NCBI GenBank assembly: GCA_004352715.1
Contig: SCFE01000053.1
Location: 2,053,799-2,117,798 of the forward strand
Reading direction: 5' to 3'
DNA: 64,000 bases
DNA from: Hofstenia miamia
Taxonomy: Eukaryota; Xenacoelomorpha; Acoela
This document shows, piece by piece, positions 47,901 through 59,806 of this stretch (positions within the stretch are counted from its first letter, which is position 1; each line of letters opens with the position of its first letter). The translations under genes and the position numbers were made by a program. The notes under the pieces were generated by a model that had not been told where the DNA came from, made no database searches, and saw only the letters and a program-made list of their open reading frames with translations.

Positions 47901-49268
47901 ATACAAAGATATTCCCAGACTTGTCCATAATCCGCACCATCATTTTAGTGTTATTGTCACATACATACAATATCTGTTTAAATGTATGACTACATTTTGA
48001 TGTAGAGAGAGAGAGAGAGAGAATTGCTGTCTTGAAAAAAAGGGGAAGCAGTCTATCATCTTGTAAAAGTTATAAAGCTTTAAAATGTCAGAAAATTATT
48101 TTAAATTTACAAACTACTGAAAAAAATATAGCTAAGTTTTATCATATCCATCACATTCAATTTCAGAAACTAAAATAATTAGCGATTAATCAAATCTTGT
48201 TTAGAAGATTTCTTTAAATCAAATTCACTTAATATTTATGCCATAATTAAAATTCTTGTTAGGATCAATAATAAAATAAAGGTAAGTTAATATATTATTA
48301 AATTAATTCAATTGTAATTTTATCTGGGCCAATGAAGAGTATCAGATATTTTCAATTGAACATTACACCATACTATAAACATGAATAAGAAAATTTTAAT
48401 AATCCTCTAAGAAAAGGAGGTTAATGTTACTTGAGAATGGATTTTGTATAACAAAGGCAAAGAGCATTCTTGAAGCAATTACAGAAGCCAAATAATTTCA
48501 ATTTTCCATTAATTCAATATATTATAAAATGATAGATTTAATGAGTTGTTAGCTGCACAACATAATGTTCTAAAAAAACAGAACACTTTATGCAAGAACT
48601 GGGATAGCTTTGGGTTAAACCATGGCTATGGTTAAACTTGGATTTACTGACAAATCCCACATTCAGTAGTAGTTTTTTTATGTTTCACACGAAACCTACA
48701 ACATCATCTCACCGTCAAACTTGAACTTCATACATTTACCCTTTATTTTTATTATCAATAATGATGTCTTCCAATGAAAAACATATTCTTTTGTTTTCTT
48801 TTTCAATGCAGTGATAAAGGATTTTGCATTTATTTCAGTTGTCTATTCAATTGTTTTTATGTAGAAAAAATGTGTAAAAACGAGATAATTCGGGATAAAA
48901 TATGAATGAAAATTGAGATTCCAGTTACTCCATAATTAAAACATAATTGATCCAAAGCAATTTGTATAATTATCCTTCCTTATATACAGATTCAAAATCA
49001 ATAATAAAATAATATGATTTTTTCTATTTGGAATTTGAAAAAAAATTTGTATATTAAGAGGTTAATTAACAAGCGCTGGTTTGGTTGACTTAATTGAGCT
49101 CTTTGCATGCCTTAGTAAACCTGGTCGTGTAGATAATAACTCTAATCCAATTTCATAAGTGAGAAATCCATCTCTGCTTTTATAGAATTAATAGTATAAA
49201 CCTTTTGTACTAACAATATCTATACGAAGAGTTAATTTTACACAAATATTAGTCACACTTTTTGACAA
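47901..49268. other. Gene-free AT-rich stretch with a short (GA)n
   Basis: A (GA)n run lies at 48006-48022. No gene is recognisable. Confidence 0.5.
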
Positions 49269-49287
49269 ATGTTGTTTTTGTTGTTGT

Positions 49288-49334
<47 letters not shown>

Positions 49335-49335
49335 G
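49269..49335. repeat. (TTG)n trinucleotide microsatellite
   Basis: An imperfect start followed by about 15 uninterrupted TTG units. Confidence 0.95.
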
Positions 49336-51559
49336 CTTCATTCAAGTAAAAAATATAATAGAAGGAATAAGCCTTCGTAAAATCGATCCAAGTACGATAA
49401 TAGAATAATCGGCAATAGAAGGGTGTCTTGAAAAGTATGCATCATAACAACAATAGTTATTCTGTGATCTACTATTATTATAATGATCAATTTCAACTTA
49501 TTTAACTACAAAATATTTAAATTATGAATTTTTTATTAAATAATATGTTTTTGAAGTAACAATAACTTATTAAAAAATAATAATAGCAGAGATCCGTGGT
49601 GAGTCTTGCCCAAAACAACATCATCATTACAGCATGGCACGGCTCCATTCTCTCTCAAATATTACAGACCACAGAAATAATGAATGTTTTGAAAATATCC
49701 ACTCATTCAAATTTATTAACAGCCCCTCTAATCTATTGCATTCTATGCAATAACCTTCTAAATGGCCTTCCAAAATTTGACGATAGATTTCGATATCTAT
49801 CACAGCCGTAATGTCTATAAAATATTATATTGTTAATTTTTTTATGGGAGAATTTTGTGCCAACTGTATTTGTTCTAGTTTGCTTCATCCCATTAGAGAC
49901 GTGCTAATTTAGTTAGTTTTGCAAGATGTGAATTTTGATTGGTAAGCCGGCCACTGCCACAGGTGTTAACCTTGAACGAATGATAGCGGCGGATATATAA
50001 AGGCCAGTGGACCAACACAAGAGGCAGAGTTCTTTGGGACTATGAAGAGCAGGACTGTAGTCGGCTGTATATTTAAGCATACGCCGTTTATCTTCCACAT
50101 AAATGATCTCGTAGCTGATACCCACAAAAATTTCTTAAGCAAAATTGTTAAAACAGAACGCAATAATCTGGTAGTTCGGACCAATATCGGGTCAGACTTG
50201 AAACTTTCGTGTTCGGGGCCGATCGAATCGGGTCATAAATGATGGCCTGCATCCATCTCTGAATTCGCAGCAAGCTAGCCTAAGCAAATCATGCCAGCCC
50301 ATAAATTATTTTGTTGCTAATGCAAAATCGATTATTCTGATGTTACTAAAATCTTGGGGTAGGGCAAAGAGTCTGTAGCATAAAAGAACACAATGCAACA
50401 AGTTAGGCTCAAGCCTAGAATTATTCCAATGTTATTAAGAGAGTTAGATGATGGTGCTATCTAGTACTTATAGATTTCACTTTTGACTAATTGTCAGTAA
50501 TGTATTTGAAATACAAAAAGTAAATTTGATGATTAACAGAACTCTTGAAATAGCAGGTGATATTCCTCGTAAGTTATGTGTCGAGTTTTATAACAAATTT
50601 AATAAAATCCAATCAGATCAGAGCAATATGTATTGTACATGTCAGTATCTACGCATACACAAATATTGCATAACAATATGAGAGAGTTTTATCACAGAAA
50701 TGTTAGCAAATAGTAATTGTAACGAGAGGAGGAAAGTGTACGCCAAACATATTCAATTAAATTACAATATAATTTTCTTCGTTTTTCTCAACTGATCTAT
50801 AACAACTGAGCGAGTGCGATCAATGATACTAAGATCTCATCTAAATGTATTAATTGCAAATCTGTAACAATTTAAATAGAATCTGCTCCCTTTAATATTA
50901 TTTAAGGTCTATCAGCATAAGGGATTGTAAATTTATATGAAAATTAAACTGCCTCTTTGCTTTTTGAATTTACTAATGTTGTCTAAGTGCAAATTGTGAT
51001 TAATTATTTATATTCATTTTTTGTTGTAGGCATTAATTAATTTTAGTTTAGGAATAGCTTAATTTGAAATATGGGTAGTCGTGGAAATATGCTTAATACG
51101 CTTTGAGAGCTAATTTTCAAAATTGATGGTTTTTTCTTGTGTGTATATATGAGAATTATCTATGTAACAGCNGGCCTTGACTCTTATCGGGGAACTTCTA
51201 AGCTTTCAGGATTGGCCTGGACCAATATTTAAATAGTATTTAGGCTGTGAGCAAGCAGTGTGAAAGCATAACTGCCCGCTTCCATTCTTGTTCCTGTCGA
51301 TATATTGCCATTAAGGTTAAAGAAATTATTTTCAAATATTTAAAAAAACTCTATAAAACATATTTACATTCGCTCTCTTTATTACTTGTTTTGAAACAGA
51401 ATAAATACGATATTTTGAAGAACATGAGAAAGATAACATTTGATTTGTTATATTCAAGTAATGCCTGCATAACTATGATTATATATACTTTACAATACAA
51501 CAACTACAATAAAAAGAACATTCTAGAAAATAACTTTAATCTCTAAAAAGTATGCTAAA
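49336..51559. other. Gene-free stretch; scaffold-join N at 51172
   Basis: Open frames at 49596-49811, 49913-50242 (several overlapping on both strands) and 51247-51546 have no recognisable domain. A single undetermined base at 51172 probably marks a contig join. Confidence 0.4.
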
Positions 51560-51831
51560 CTAATCAATGCGATTGTAAGCAACATACAGTTTTTGACCAC
51601 TTGTGCATATGAAATCATAATACCCATCAAAATCAACGTCGAATAAATAAAAAAATGCATCAACACCAATACATGGAAACCGCTTGCTCTTGTTTCTAGA
51701 GCGGTTTGAATAGTTCGAACTGCCTAAAATCGATAAGTTCATGTAATATATATAAAAGCGTTGCGACCTTGTTAATGATCTAATGGTATCCACGATATCA
51801 TCATTATCTAAGTAGCCTCTAAGTAATGCCG
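51560..51831 (-). CDS. Possible C-terminal coding exon of an unknown gene
   Basis: The minus strand is open from the single undetermined base at 51832 to a stop at 51560, about 90 codons, with non-repetitive, gene-like composition: phrases ALLRGYLDNDDIVDTIRSL and FLFDVDFDGYYDF-like (YLFDVDFDGYYDF). The D-x-D-x-D-G-Y pattern recalls calcium-binding FG-GAP or thrombospondin-type loops, but one short match is not enough to assign it. No splice acceptor can be judged, because the 5' side runs into the N and a poly-G run that suggests a contig join. It could also be a transposon fragment. Confidence 0.3.
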
Positions 51832-52068
51832 NCAATAGACAGTGGGGGGGGGGGGACATGGACAATTGCCCCCTCCCCTAAAATTTTATAATTTTAACAA
51901 TAAAATTCCTATTGTTTTGTTAAAGTTCTAGGTAGCATTTGTGGAAAGCATTTGACATTGCCTCATAATAACAAACGACTGTTAAATGCAATGCTTTCTT
52001 TTGGACATTATTTTATGAAAAATCCCACAACAATGTCTCATCTGAACAATATTTAAATCCGATAATTA
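51832..52068. other. Contig join and poly-G run
   Basis: One undetermined base at 51832 is followed closely by a run of about 13 G (51844-51856). No gene is seen. Confidence 0.5.
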
Positions 52069-52303
52069 CAGCGGTGGTCAAAAGTTTATTGTAAAGTAAC
52101 ATTTTTTGCATTGCTTTAATTAATTCATTACACTCCATATAGTTCTAAACTTGTACAAACAATTTAAGTGCATGAGTGCTTGTGATAATCAAACGCACGT
52201 CTATTGTTTGTTTGTCCAAGCTTACAAATATATAAAGTGTAATGAATTTGTTCATACTTTGCAAACAATATGTTACTTTACCCTCAACTTTTGACCATCC
52301 CTG
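52069..52303. mobile_element. Tc1/mariner-type MITE with TA target duplication
   Basis: Termini CAGCGGTGGTCAAAAGTT and, on the other strand, CAGGGATGGTCAAAAGTT are inverted repeats with two mismatches, and both sides have TA (52067-52068, 52304-52305). A further shared block reads GTAAAGTAACAT. It is 235 bp long and noncoding; it would need a transposase in trans. Confidence 0.88.
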
Positions 52304-52627
52304 TACACGAGATAGGATCTTAACATTTTCCCAATATTTCTTCAACGAGATTATGAAAATTTCACGTAGTGTATAAATATATTACATTAAAAGTACTATC
52401 TTGATATCTGGAGCTTTGTATCTCATTTTTTGCTTATTACTTATTTTCAGAGAAAACTGAGAATTTCTAGTTTAATAAAAAGTTACGCCAGCAAATGTCT
52501 ATGAATTTTTATCCTAACAGATTTACTACAATGGCCAATAATATTCACAAGAATACAAAGATAAGCTTTATGAAGGAAGATATCAGAATTAAAGAGACGA
52601 TTTTTTATTAAGTAACTGTGGAAAGTA

Positions 52628-53515
52628 CAAGGTGTTCTTAAAGTCTTAGGCAGATTTTGACATGGAATATCTTGGAAACTATTAAGGACATAAAAAGTCA
52701 TCTGGTAAATTCAGAAAGTTTGTAATCTCAATTTTTGAATGGAATATTCAAAGCTGTTTAATGTGAGCACCATTGGTCACATGACACACATCAACCGGAT
52801 AGTCAAATTCTTGTCAAACACGTTCCAGCACTACATTGTCAAAAGTTGCAACAGCCTCTGTTATTCGTGCCTTCAGCTCATCCAAGTCTCTTGGCATAGG
52901 AGCACATAGAACAATCATTTTACAATTCCCCACAAAAAGAAATCATATGGTGTGAGATCTTTAGATCTCGGAGGCCAGGACATGATAACGTGATCATTCT
53001 GCCTAGACAGTCCAATTAATCTATTTGGCAGTGTTGTGTTCAGCAACTGTCTAACCTTGACGCTCCAAAATAATGGCGCACCATCCTGTTAGAAAATGAA
53101 GTCACCAGACTGTTTCTCACTCAATTTATTCATTACCCAGCTTTCCAGCATGTCGAAGTAGATCTCAAAATTGACTGTTGCTCTTTCAAAGAAGAATGGA
53201 CCGTAGTCAGCTCGAAACACTAGCATCTTTGGGGAATGTCATATGAGTTCTCATTGCCTCATATGCGAGTGCTATGCTTGTTAACTTTGCCATTTATGTG
53301 GAAAATCGTCTCATCGCTATAAACGTCAAATCCGTCATCTTCCACCTTCTGTTGCATTGTAATGCAAAAGTCATTACTAGCTGGGTCATCAGTATCTTCA
53401 ACAGTTGGTCTAACTGTAGCGGCAGTGTACGGAAAAGAAAGAAGAGGCAATTCTCTATCTTGTGGTGTTTTTCGATTTTAAATATATTCGTAGTTTCTTG
53501 AGTTATAGGCATTTA
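52628..53515 (-). pseudogene. Mariner/IS630-type transposase pseudogene, third lineage
   Basis: The 3' end on the minus strand is marked by a terminus CAAGGTGTTCTTAAAGTC at 52628 beside a TA. Upstream on the minus strand the translation reads DVYSDETIFHINGKVNKH (about 53300), FFERATVNFEIYFDMLESWV (about 53160), QDGAPLFWSVKVRQLL (about 53070), PPRSKDLTPYDFFLWGIVK (about 52950) and a degraded tail. All three catalytic Asp positions are still visible (YSDE, QDGAP, PYDFFLWG), but stops precede QDGAP and follow GIVK, and frames shift. The 5' terminus was not found. Confidence 0.85.
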
Positions 53516-55207
53516 AATTTGAAAAATTCTTATTGGAAATAGCGTTAAATATGCTAAAATTAATAATAATTAATCAAATCGAATATTGATATTACAGACA
53601 TGTTTTAGATTGACAAGTATAATACAAAATGAAGACAAATATTAAATCAAATTGGTTCCTTCCCGTTTAAAGTGAAAAACATAATTCTGGCCGTTCTTGG
53701 TTTCGAATGAATTGAAAAGCTTGATTTTGTTAATTGAAAAAATTGATGTAAGATTGCTAAAGCATTTGGAATTCCTTAGTGGCTCTTCTATGTAGTGTTC
53801 TGCCGGTTATGTGCCACAACAGTCTTTTGCTTCTGTGCTTATTGGTTATTATGTGAAAAAAACCCACACATCGACAGGCCTACAATTTTATAGCTTTCAT
53901 AATATGAATTAATGAAAATATGCATCGCAGTTAATTCACGAATTCGATTTCGTAAAATATGCCGGGAACATACATCAAACTATTGATTTGCCCTCAGCAT
54001 TACACAGTCTATACAATGGAAAAGCAGAAATTTTATTAATTTCCATAAACTGTGTTTGCGCAATTAAACATCTCCTGATGTGTGCGTCCGGCCTTATTTA
54101 GTATGCATTGCAATCTATTTTTATACTTATATCGAGTTACTATGACAACGAGAGCACTGTAATTTCTTCTTCCATTAAAGAATTTGCGCGTTTAAAAGAA
54201 ACTAGCTTGCTGTCGTTTATTTCCAGACGATATTTTTAATTTCGGTAAGCTTTTCATGTAATTATAGGTTGAATAGAAGGCTATTGAAATCCTGGGCTAT
54301 GGGTATTGCCGTCACTTTCACTAATAACGTGATTTTGTTCATAATAGTAGATCTCACGCTGTTAAGAGATATACACTTAAATGTAAATCCATGTAATATA
54401 ATTTATAATTTGATACATTTTTTTAAATAATGCTAGCAGTTTTAAAGGAATAGTCATATGTATGAATCATATTAGAAGATCCTCTCAGTAACATTTTGCT
54501 AATAAGGTGTAGTACAACAAATTTACTTGCGCAACATTTCTTCACAATAATATTGAAATATATTGCAATATTATTTGAAGGTGATGTTATAAAAAATGTC
54601 TGTTTGGCTTGTTATATTTCTGATTTTTTAGCTTAACTTTTAACATTGCAATATTTATGGGAGCATAACGTTGTGTTCAACATTATAGGAGGCCATGGTT
54701 ATACATGCAAGTGTGTGAAGTGTAAATAATATATTTTTTATTCATAATAGCATAATAAGAGAAAAAAATTGTTATGTGGCCCACAATAATACTGAAATAA
54801 TAGTGTCCCAAAGTAGAGCTTATTTGATATGTACTCCTACCCTCGAACTTGGCCGCATACTGCTAAGCTTAGGCTACAATAATCAGGGGAGTGCACAGGA
54901 TTTTCTGACGTAAAGCACTTTAGTCAGGTCCTAACATTTTTCAAATATTGAGAAAAATGACCTTAAAAAATTCATTGCACTATCCTAGATTTTACCCTAG
55001 TTCAAAATTCTTTGATAACTTTGAGGATCTTTAAGAATCTTTTTACATTTCTTTGCAAAAAACTGGCAAGTTTTTTGAGGAAATCAAAGTAATTTCTTTA
55101 AGGAAATAGAAGATTTTAAAGATATATGTTGTTATATTTGAAAAAACAGTATTAATAACAAAAACGAGATAAACGGAATTCTTTTTGTTGAACTAATAGA
55201 AACAAAA
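53516..55207. other. Gene-free AT-rich stretch
   Basis: No gene is recognisable. A phrase at 53815-53870 (TGTGCCACAACAGTCTTTTG and a following TGTGAAAAAAACC) resembles 59698-59755, hinting at a weak dispersed repeat. Confidence 0.4.
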
Positions 55208-55302
55208 TTATTTTTTTGATAAGTCAATCCCTCGTTGATTGATGGCCGCACGGGCTTCACGATATTTCGTCAGGTCAGAACCGAATCTTCTTCTAATCAA
55301 TC
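55208..55302 (-). CDS. Possible terminal coding exon of an unknown small basic protein
   Basis: On the minus strand a pyrimidine-rich tract ending TTTATTTAG is followed at 55302 by a segment that, entered with two bases left from the previous codon, reads LIRRRFGSDLTKYREARAAI and then NQRGIDLSKK before TAA at 55208-55210. The acceptor, the switch to GC-richer and Arg/Lys-rich coding composition, and the immediate return to AT-rich DNA after the stop all fit a last exon. I do not recognise the family and see no upstream exon with certainty. Size and composition would suit a small mitochondrial or ribosome-associated protein, but that is only a guess. Confidence 0.35.
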
Positions 55303-55519
55303 CTAAATAAAATACAATCAATACATTAATGAAAAAATAAACTTATACACTTTAAAATTTGAAGAAGAGTACATATTTTACCAAATGCATAGGGATATAG
55401 GTAATTCACAAAAATATTGAAAAAGAATAATAAACTAATAAACAATACTCTGCAATACCACGGTTGGAAACAGGTCTATTTCTCATTAAATGAACAGTAA
55501 TTGCACGCAAAGTGCGAAA
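55303..55519. other. Intron-like or intergenic AT-rich DNA
   Basis: If 55208-55302 is an exon, this is the adjoining intron read on the minus strand; otherwise it is plain intergenic DNA. Confidence 0.3.
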
Positions 55520-56730
55520 ATGTATCGTTTCTGCCCCCCCAAATATTCTCACTTACCATGTCTAGTTCAAACGACCGCACAAATCATTTGTGTTTAGTTT
55601 ATTAAAATCACCACAGCATAAAACTGTATAAGGTACTTCCATGCATCAACTGCCTTGTTCTATATACATGTACTAGATGATTTGCAAATTCTGTAGCATT
55701 ATATGATTTTGAATTGGCGGATAGTAGGCCGCTATGACCACAAAAGACGTGTCATAGGCATCAAACAAAATGATTTTTAGCCACATTATTTCATATATAT
55801 CCGATTTCTTCAAAATTTCAACAACAAAGTGACTCCTTCACTTGCATCTGCATATGTTCCTAATATATCTAAATATATATTATTATACCCTGTAATTTAT
55901 ACATACTGACCAGGATCCAAATGAGCAGAAATTAAATCACTACCCAACCTATCGGCCAGTGATTTTCTTACGAAAAAAGGGCATTACACAGAAGAACAGA
56001 TGGCAAATTGTTTAATCATGCTAACGTTTGTACCGCAACACTACCATTATATAAAACTAAGTTACGATTTTTTAGATCAGTTCGTGGCACACCATTTTGT
56101 ATTCGCTCCCATCTTTTTGATAAAAGAAGTTTCACCTTTCATTTTTCCTCCAGTCTGTCAGGTCTTTGCTTATAAATACCCTGATTGATATTATTTTAGC
56201 CGAAGTGCATTTGACAAAATCTTCCTTTGATCCCAATGGCTTCCAAAACTAACTATTACTGTTTGCGTACGCGATTGATTTTTATCAAACTTCCCAACGC
56301 ATCTAATGTTTACTATATTCTGATTACGTTCACCAATGCGTTGCAGGACTTCTCTTATCACTTTTTCCTTGTTACTAACGTAATTGTTACCAGATGCTTC
56401 TTTGATACCATTAATACGTACACTTCGGGAAATAACATCAAAATTATATGCTGTACTTTGAGCTTTACTAATATCAGTTAACACTACTTTGGCCTGTTGA
56501 GTCATGTTGTTTTCCATTGTAGCTATTTTTTTTACTAGGTTCTTCTCCCTTTCCGATATAGGCTTTACAATACATTGCACATCTTGGGATAATGCAGGTG
56601 AGTCACGATTTCCACGAGAAACACAGTCATAGCAAAAAAGCAAGAAGTTATTTCTAATTTCCATCAAGAATGATAACGTTGATGACCTTAAATCCAGTAT
56701 ATTTTTTGCTAATAAATATGGCAACGACAT
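55520..56730 (-). pseudogene. Degraded non-LTR retrotransposon: ORF1-like protein and endonuclease traces
   Basis: The minus-strand frame 56730-56191 (179 codons) has a central segment suited to a coiled coil (SEREKNLVKKIATMENNMTQ) followed by SVRINGIKEASGNNY and a C-terminal IVSFGSHWDQRKILSNALRL, the arrangement of LINE ORF1 RNA-binding proteins. Downstream on the same strand, traces such as RNLVLYNGSVAV and LPSVLLCNA(R)S-like sequence (about 56080-55960) resemble the start of an endonuclease ORF, but stops are frequent. The opening of the ORF1-like frame is uncertain and it may have lost its 5' part. Confidence 0.55.
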
Positions 56731-58248
56731 GAACAGCCTATTATAAGTAATGTAAACTTAAAACAAAAATAGCTTGGATTTCTGTTTGCAAAACTTATTT
56801 ACAAATATGTGCAGGATTTGATCGGATATTTGCTAAATGAAATGTATGCATTTGCAATCTTAAGATAAAGATAAGTTGAACCTAAAAACTTATATAAACC
56901 ATTCAACATGAAATAATATTCTGCAATTTCTTTGATTTTTAACAGAGATTTTATTTCTTTAAAGATCTTTTAAGATAAAAATTTACATTCTTTAAGGATC
57001 TGTAATTTCTTTGATTTTATACAAGAATTGTGTATCTTTAAAGATCTTGAAGTAAAAAATTACTTTTCTTTAAAGATCAGCAATTTCTTCAAAGATATTA
57101 ATGTAAATTGAAGTTTCTGCAAAGTTTTTAAAGATTTTTAAACTAGGGTAGTTTTTTCAATTTTTTACCGAAATTTTTTATTTAACCGGTGCAAATTAAA
57201 TCTGAAAGACTTATGGGAGATATTCAACCCTGTTCCGCCTTTGCATACGTCACTGACCATAACCTGACACATGATTTTGGATAGTTGATACCAGCTAAAG
57301 TTATCTAAAAAATTTGAAAATAATGTCATGCATGATTTCAGTAACTTCACAAATTACTACTTTCGCAAAATCGAGCAATATTCTCTGATTAAGATAGGCA
57401 ATTTTCAATAAATTCAAATATTGCAATATATTTATTTTACATTTTTCAATTACAAACTTATTGTAATACATTATTGCAAAGCTTTCCATATTACTACAAA
57501 TATTAGTATAATAAACGGCACAGAAATGTTATACTTTTTATTTATTTAAGCGGCTGTAGCGATTTGCATTCCTCAATTTTATTAGGTTCAAATTATGAAA
57601 CTTACACTGGCTTTTTTGATATTGAAACAGTTCTTATAGCAATCGTTTGAAGAATAATCTTTAAAGAGATTTTAAGCTTCAGAACAGGCTCATATTGATT
57701 TTGTCCACAATTGCGAAATTCAACTTTGCATCGATTTTGTGGAGGAAGGGGGCATACCAGAGCTGCACATGCACTGAAATTTCCGGCCTAATCCAATTTA
57801 AGGGGTAAAGTGTTAGCCCAAAACAATGGGAAACAGCTGGAGCACAGACTATCTCGATATGCATTATATTTAAATAATTACGCAATACAAAACATTATAA
57901 TAAGTTAAATAAACAATTCCAAAAAGTAATCAGTGATCTCTTAAATTCCAGTGCCTGACTGTCGAAAAACTGAACTAGTAACAAAATTTATCCGATTATT
58001 ACAATGTACTGTACTTTAAATATAGTAAACGTGCAATAACTATAGTTTTATAATTTATTAGAAACGAAAAAAATATAACACATATCGAAATTTTACAGAC
58101 ATTATATACAAACACTTTGTTTTAAAAATTCACAGCTTTTAAACCAAGTCAAAGAGCTCAGAAGTTTTTTAGCCGAATTGATTTAAGGAATATTCAAATA
58201 TTATATTAACAATCCCGATCCGAGACCGACCAGTTTTACAACTATGTT
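56731..58248. other. Gene-free AT-rich stretch with 'TCTTTAAAGAT' phrases
   Basis: Positions 56930-57140 contain repeated short phrases around TTTCTTTGATTTT, TCTTTAAAGATC and AAAGATTTTTAA at irregular spacing; a weaker series is at 55000-55130. No gene is seen. Confidence 0.4.
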
Positions 58249-59150
58249 TTATAGTATTACATTTAAGCTAACACGGTTGAGGGTATGAATAGGTACAGTA
58301 CGAGGATAAACATGACAAGTGGATAGCAGCAGTAAATTTTGATTGCGCGTACAACTATACAATGAATTGCAAATAATAATACTTGTAAGGATAGTTGCCT
58401 TTACATCATTATTATTTAACGATACGATCAATTGAAAATATATAAATATTTTTTCCATATTAATGCTTTTGCAATTGTGCACAGAGCTTTGTCTGGTTTT
58501 TTCTGCGAAATCCTCTGTTGCCATATCCAGGCAACTTGTCAAAATTCCGGAATTTGTTAACAGAGTGAAAGTGTATTGTACTATTCTACCAAAATTCTGA
58601 TAACTTTGTTTTCTTTTGGACAATACAAGTTTTAAGATAAAGTTATCACTAATTCATACGAATATGATTTCGTCAGGTTAAACTCTCCGTCAGGCCGTTC
58701 ATCACATAACAAGCAATATTTCTAACGCGCAATGGCCTACTAAAATCGATTCTGAGTGCAATCTTAATATTAATACATGGCACAAAAAATATTTTTACGA
58801 TTGCGCTAAATGGGCCTGCGTTTTTATGACGTTTCCAGCTTTTTCTGTATTGAAAAACGAAGCGCATTGTAGTGACTTTTTCTTCAAAGAATATATTTGA
58901 TAGATTTTGGAGCAATTTGCGTTTTATTCATCTCAAGATCAACAAAATATATGGGTAGAAAAAAATACTTCGTGTAATAAAATTTCCTAACTGTGGTAAT
59001 ATTGTATTCGAAATCTGTACATGTAGTACTATTATTGATAAAATCATAGCTATTTGCCAATCCCATTTCTAATGATTCTCTCAACTCGCGACATTGTGTG
59101 GTGCAGCAGAATTCAGGGTCATAAAATTTACAATGTTGCTTTAATGGCAA
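58249..59150 (-). other. Cluster of minus-strand open frames of unknown status
   Basis: Three consecutive frames (59150-58884, 58915-58673, 58623-58249) cover this stretch. The first starts MPLKQHCKFYDPEFCCTTQC and has four clustered Cys. None matches a family I know. They could be remains of one ORF with frameshifts or chance frames. Low confidence as genes. Confidence 0.15.
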
Positions 59151-59806
59151 AGAATCTGATAATCATAATATGTCTATGTGTTTCCAAAATTATTAACTAA
59201 CTAATTACTGATGTGTTAATATTTAGGCCATTTAAATAATGGAAGAAAAATCACAATAAATAATTTTGTTATTAATATCAATGAGATCTTTTAATTTCAT
59301 GAAAATAGCAGATTTAAACATTCTTTTTGTTATACAATAAATTTCATACCTTTATGTCTAAACTTACCGTGAAAAACTGAACAAGTAACAAAATGTTCTT
59401 AGTGAATCTTATCAAAACCTTGATCTACACCAAGTGGTTATGGGAATATATATTTCTCGAATTTCAACAGTTTAAAAACTGAAGGCATTTAGATCCAATA
59501 AAATGCTTTTCTGTGAATTAAAAGGTTTTAGTGTAAAAAATAATTCCTCATAAAGTTTTTTTAAAACAAAATTACAACTATTCATATTTCCTTAATGTCT
59601 ATAACTTGTAGATGTCTAACATTCACAGACGGACAAAATTACGAAAATTCAAATTGTATTGTAATTTATGACTTTTTGCGTTGTGTTGTGTATCTTTTGT
59701 GACACAACAGTAGTTTGATGTTGTGTTGTGTTAGTCGTTGTGTGAAAAAACTCAATTTAACTGATGTCCATGTAGCAATGTACCGTAAAACTGGCAAATG
59801 TCAGCC
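59151..59806. other. Gene-free AT-rich stretch
   Basis: Positions 59680-59750 have GTGTTGTGT repeats. No gene is seen. Confidence 0.45.

Noticed and set aside
49913-50242. Overlapping open frames on both strands at 49913-50242
   Set aside because: No family resemblance, and the frames compete; probably chance in a slightly GC-richer patch.
51560-51831. Assignment of the fragment to FG-GAP/integrin-type or thrombospondin-type calcium-binding proteins
   Set aside because: Only one short D-x-D-x-D-G pattern supports it; the fragment is kept as unassigned.
54215-54250. Possible 18-nt microexon between TTTATTTCCAG and GTAAGC on the plus strand
   Set aside because: The acceptor and donor are attractive, but there is no neighbouring exon or reading frame to join it to.
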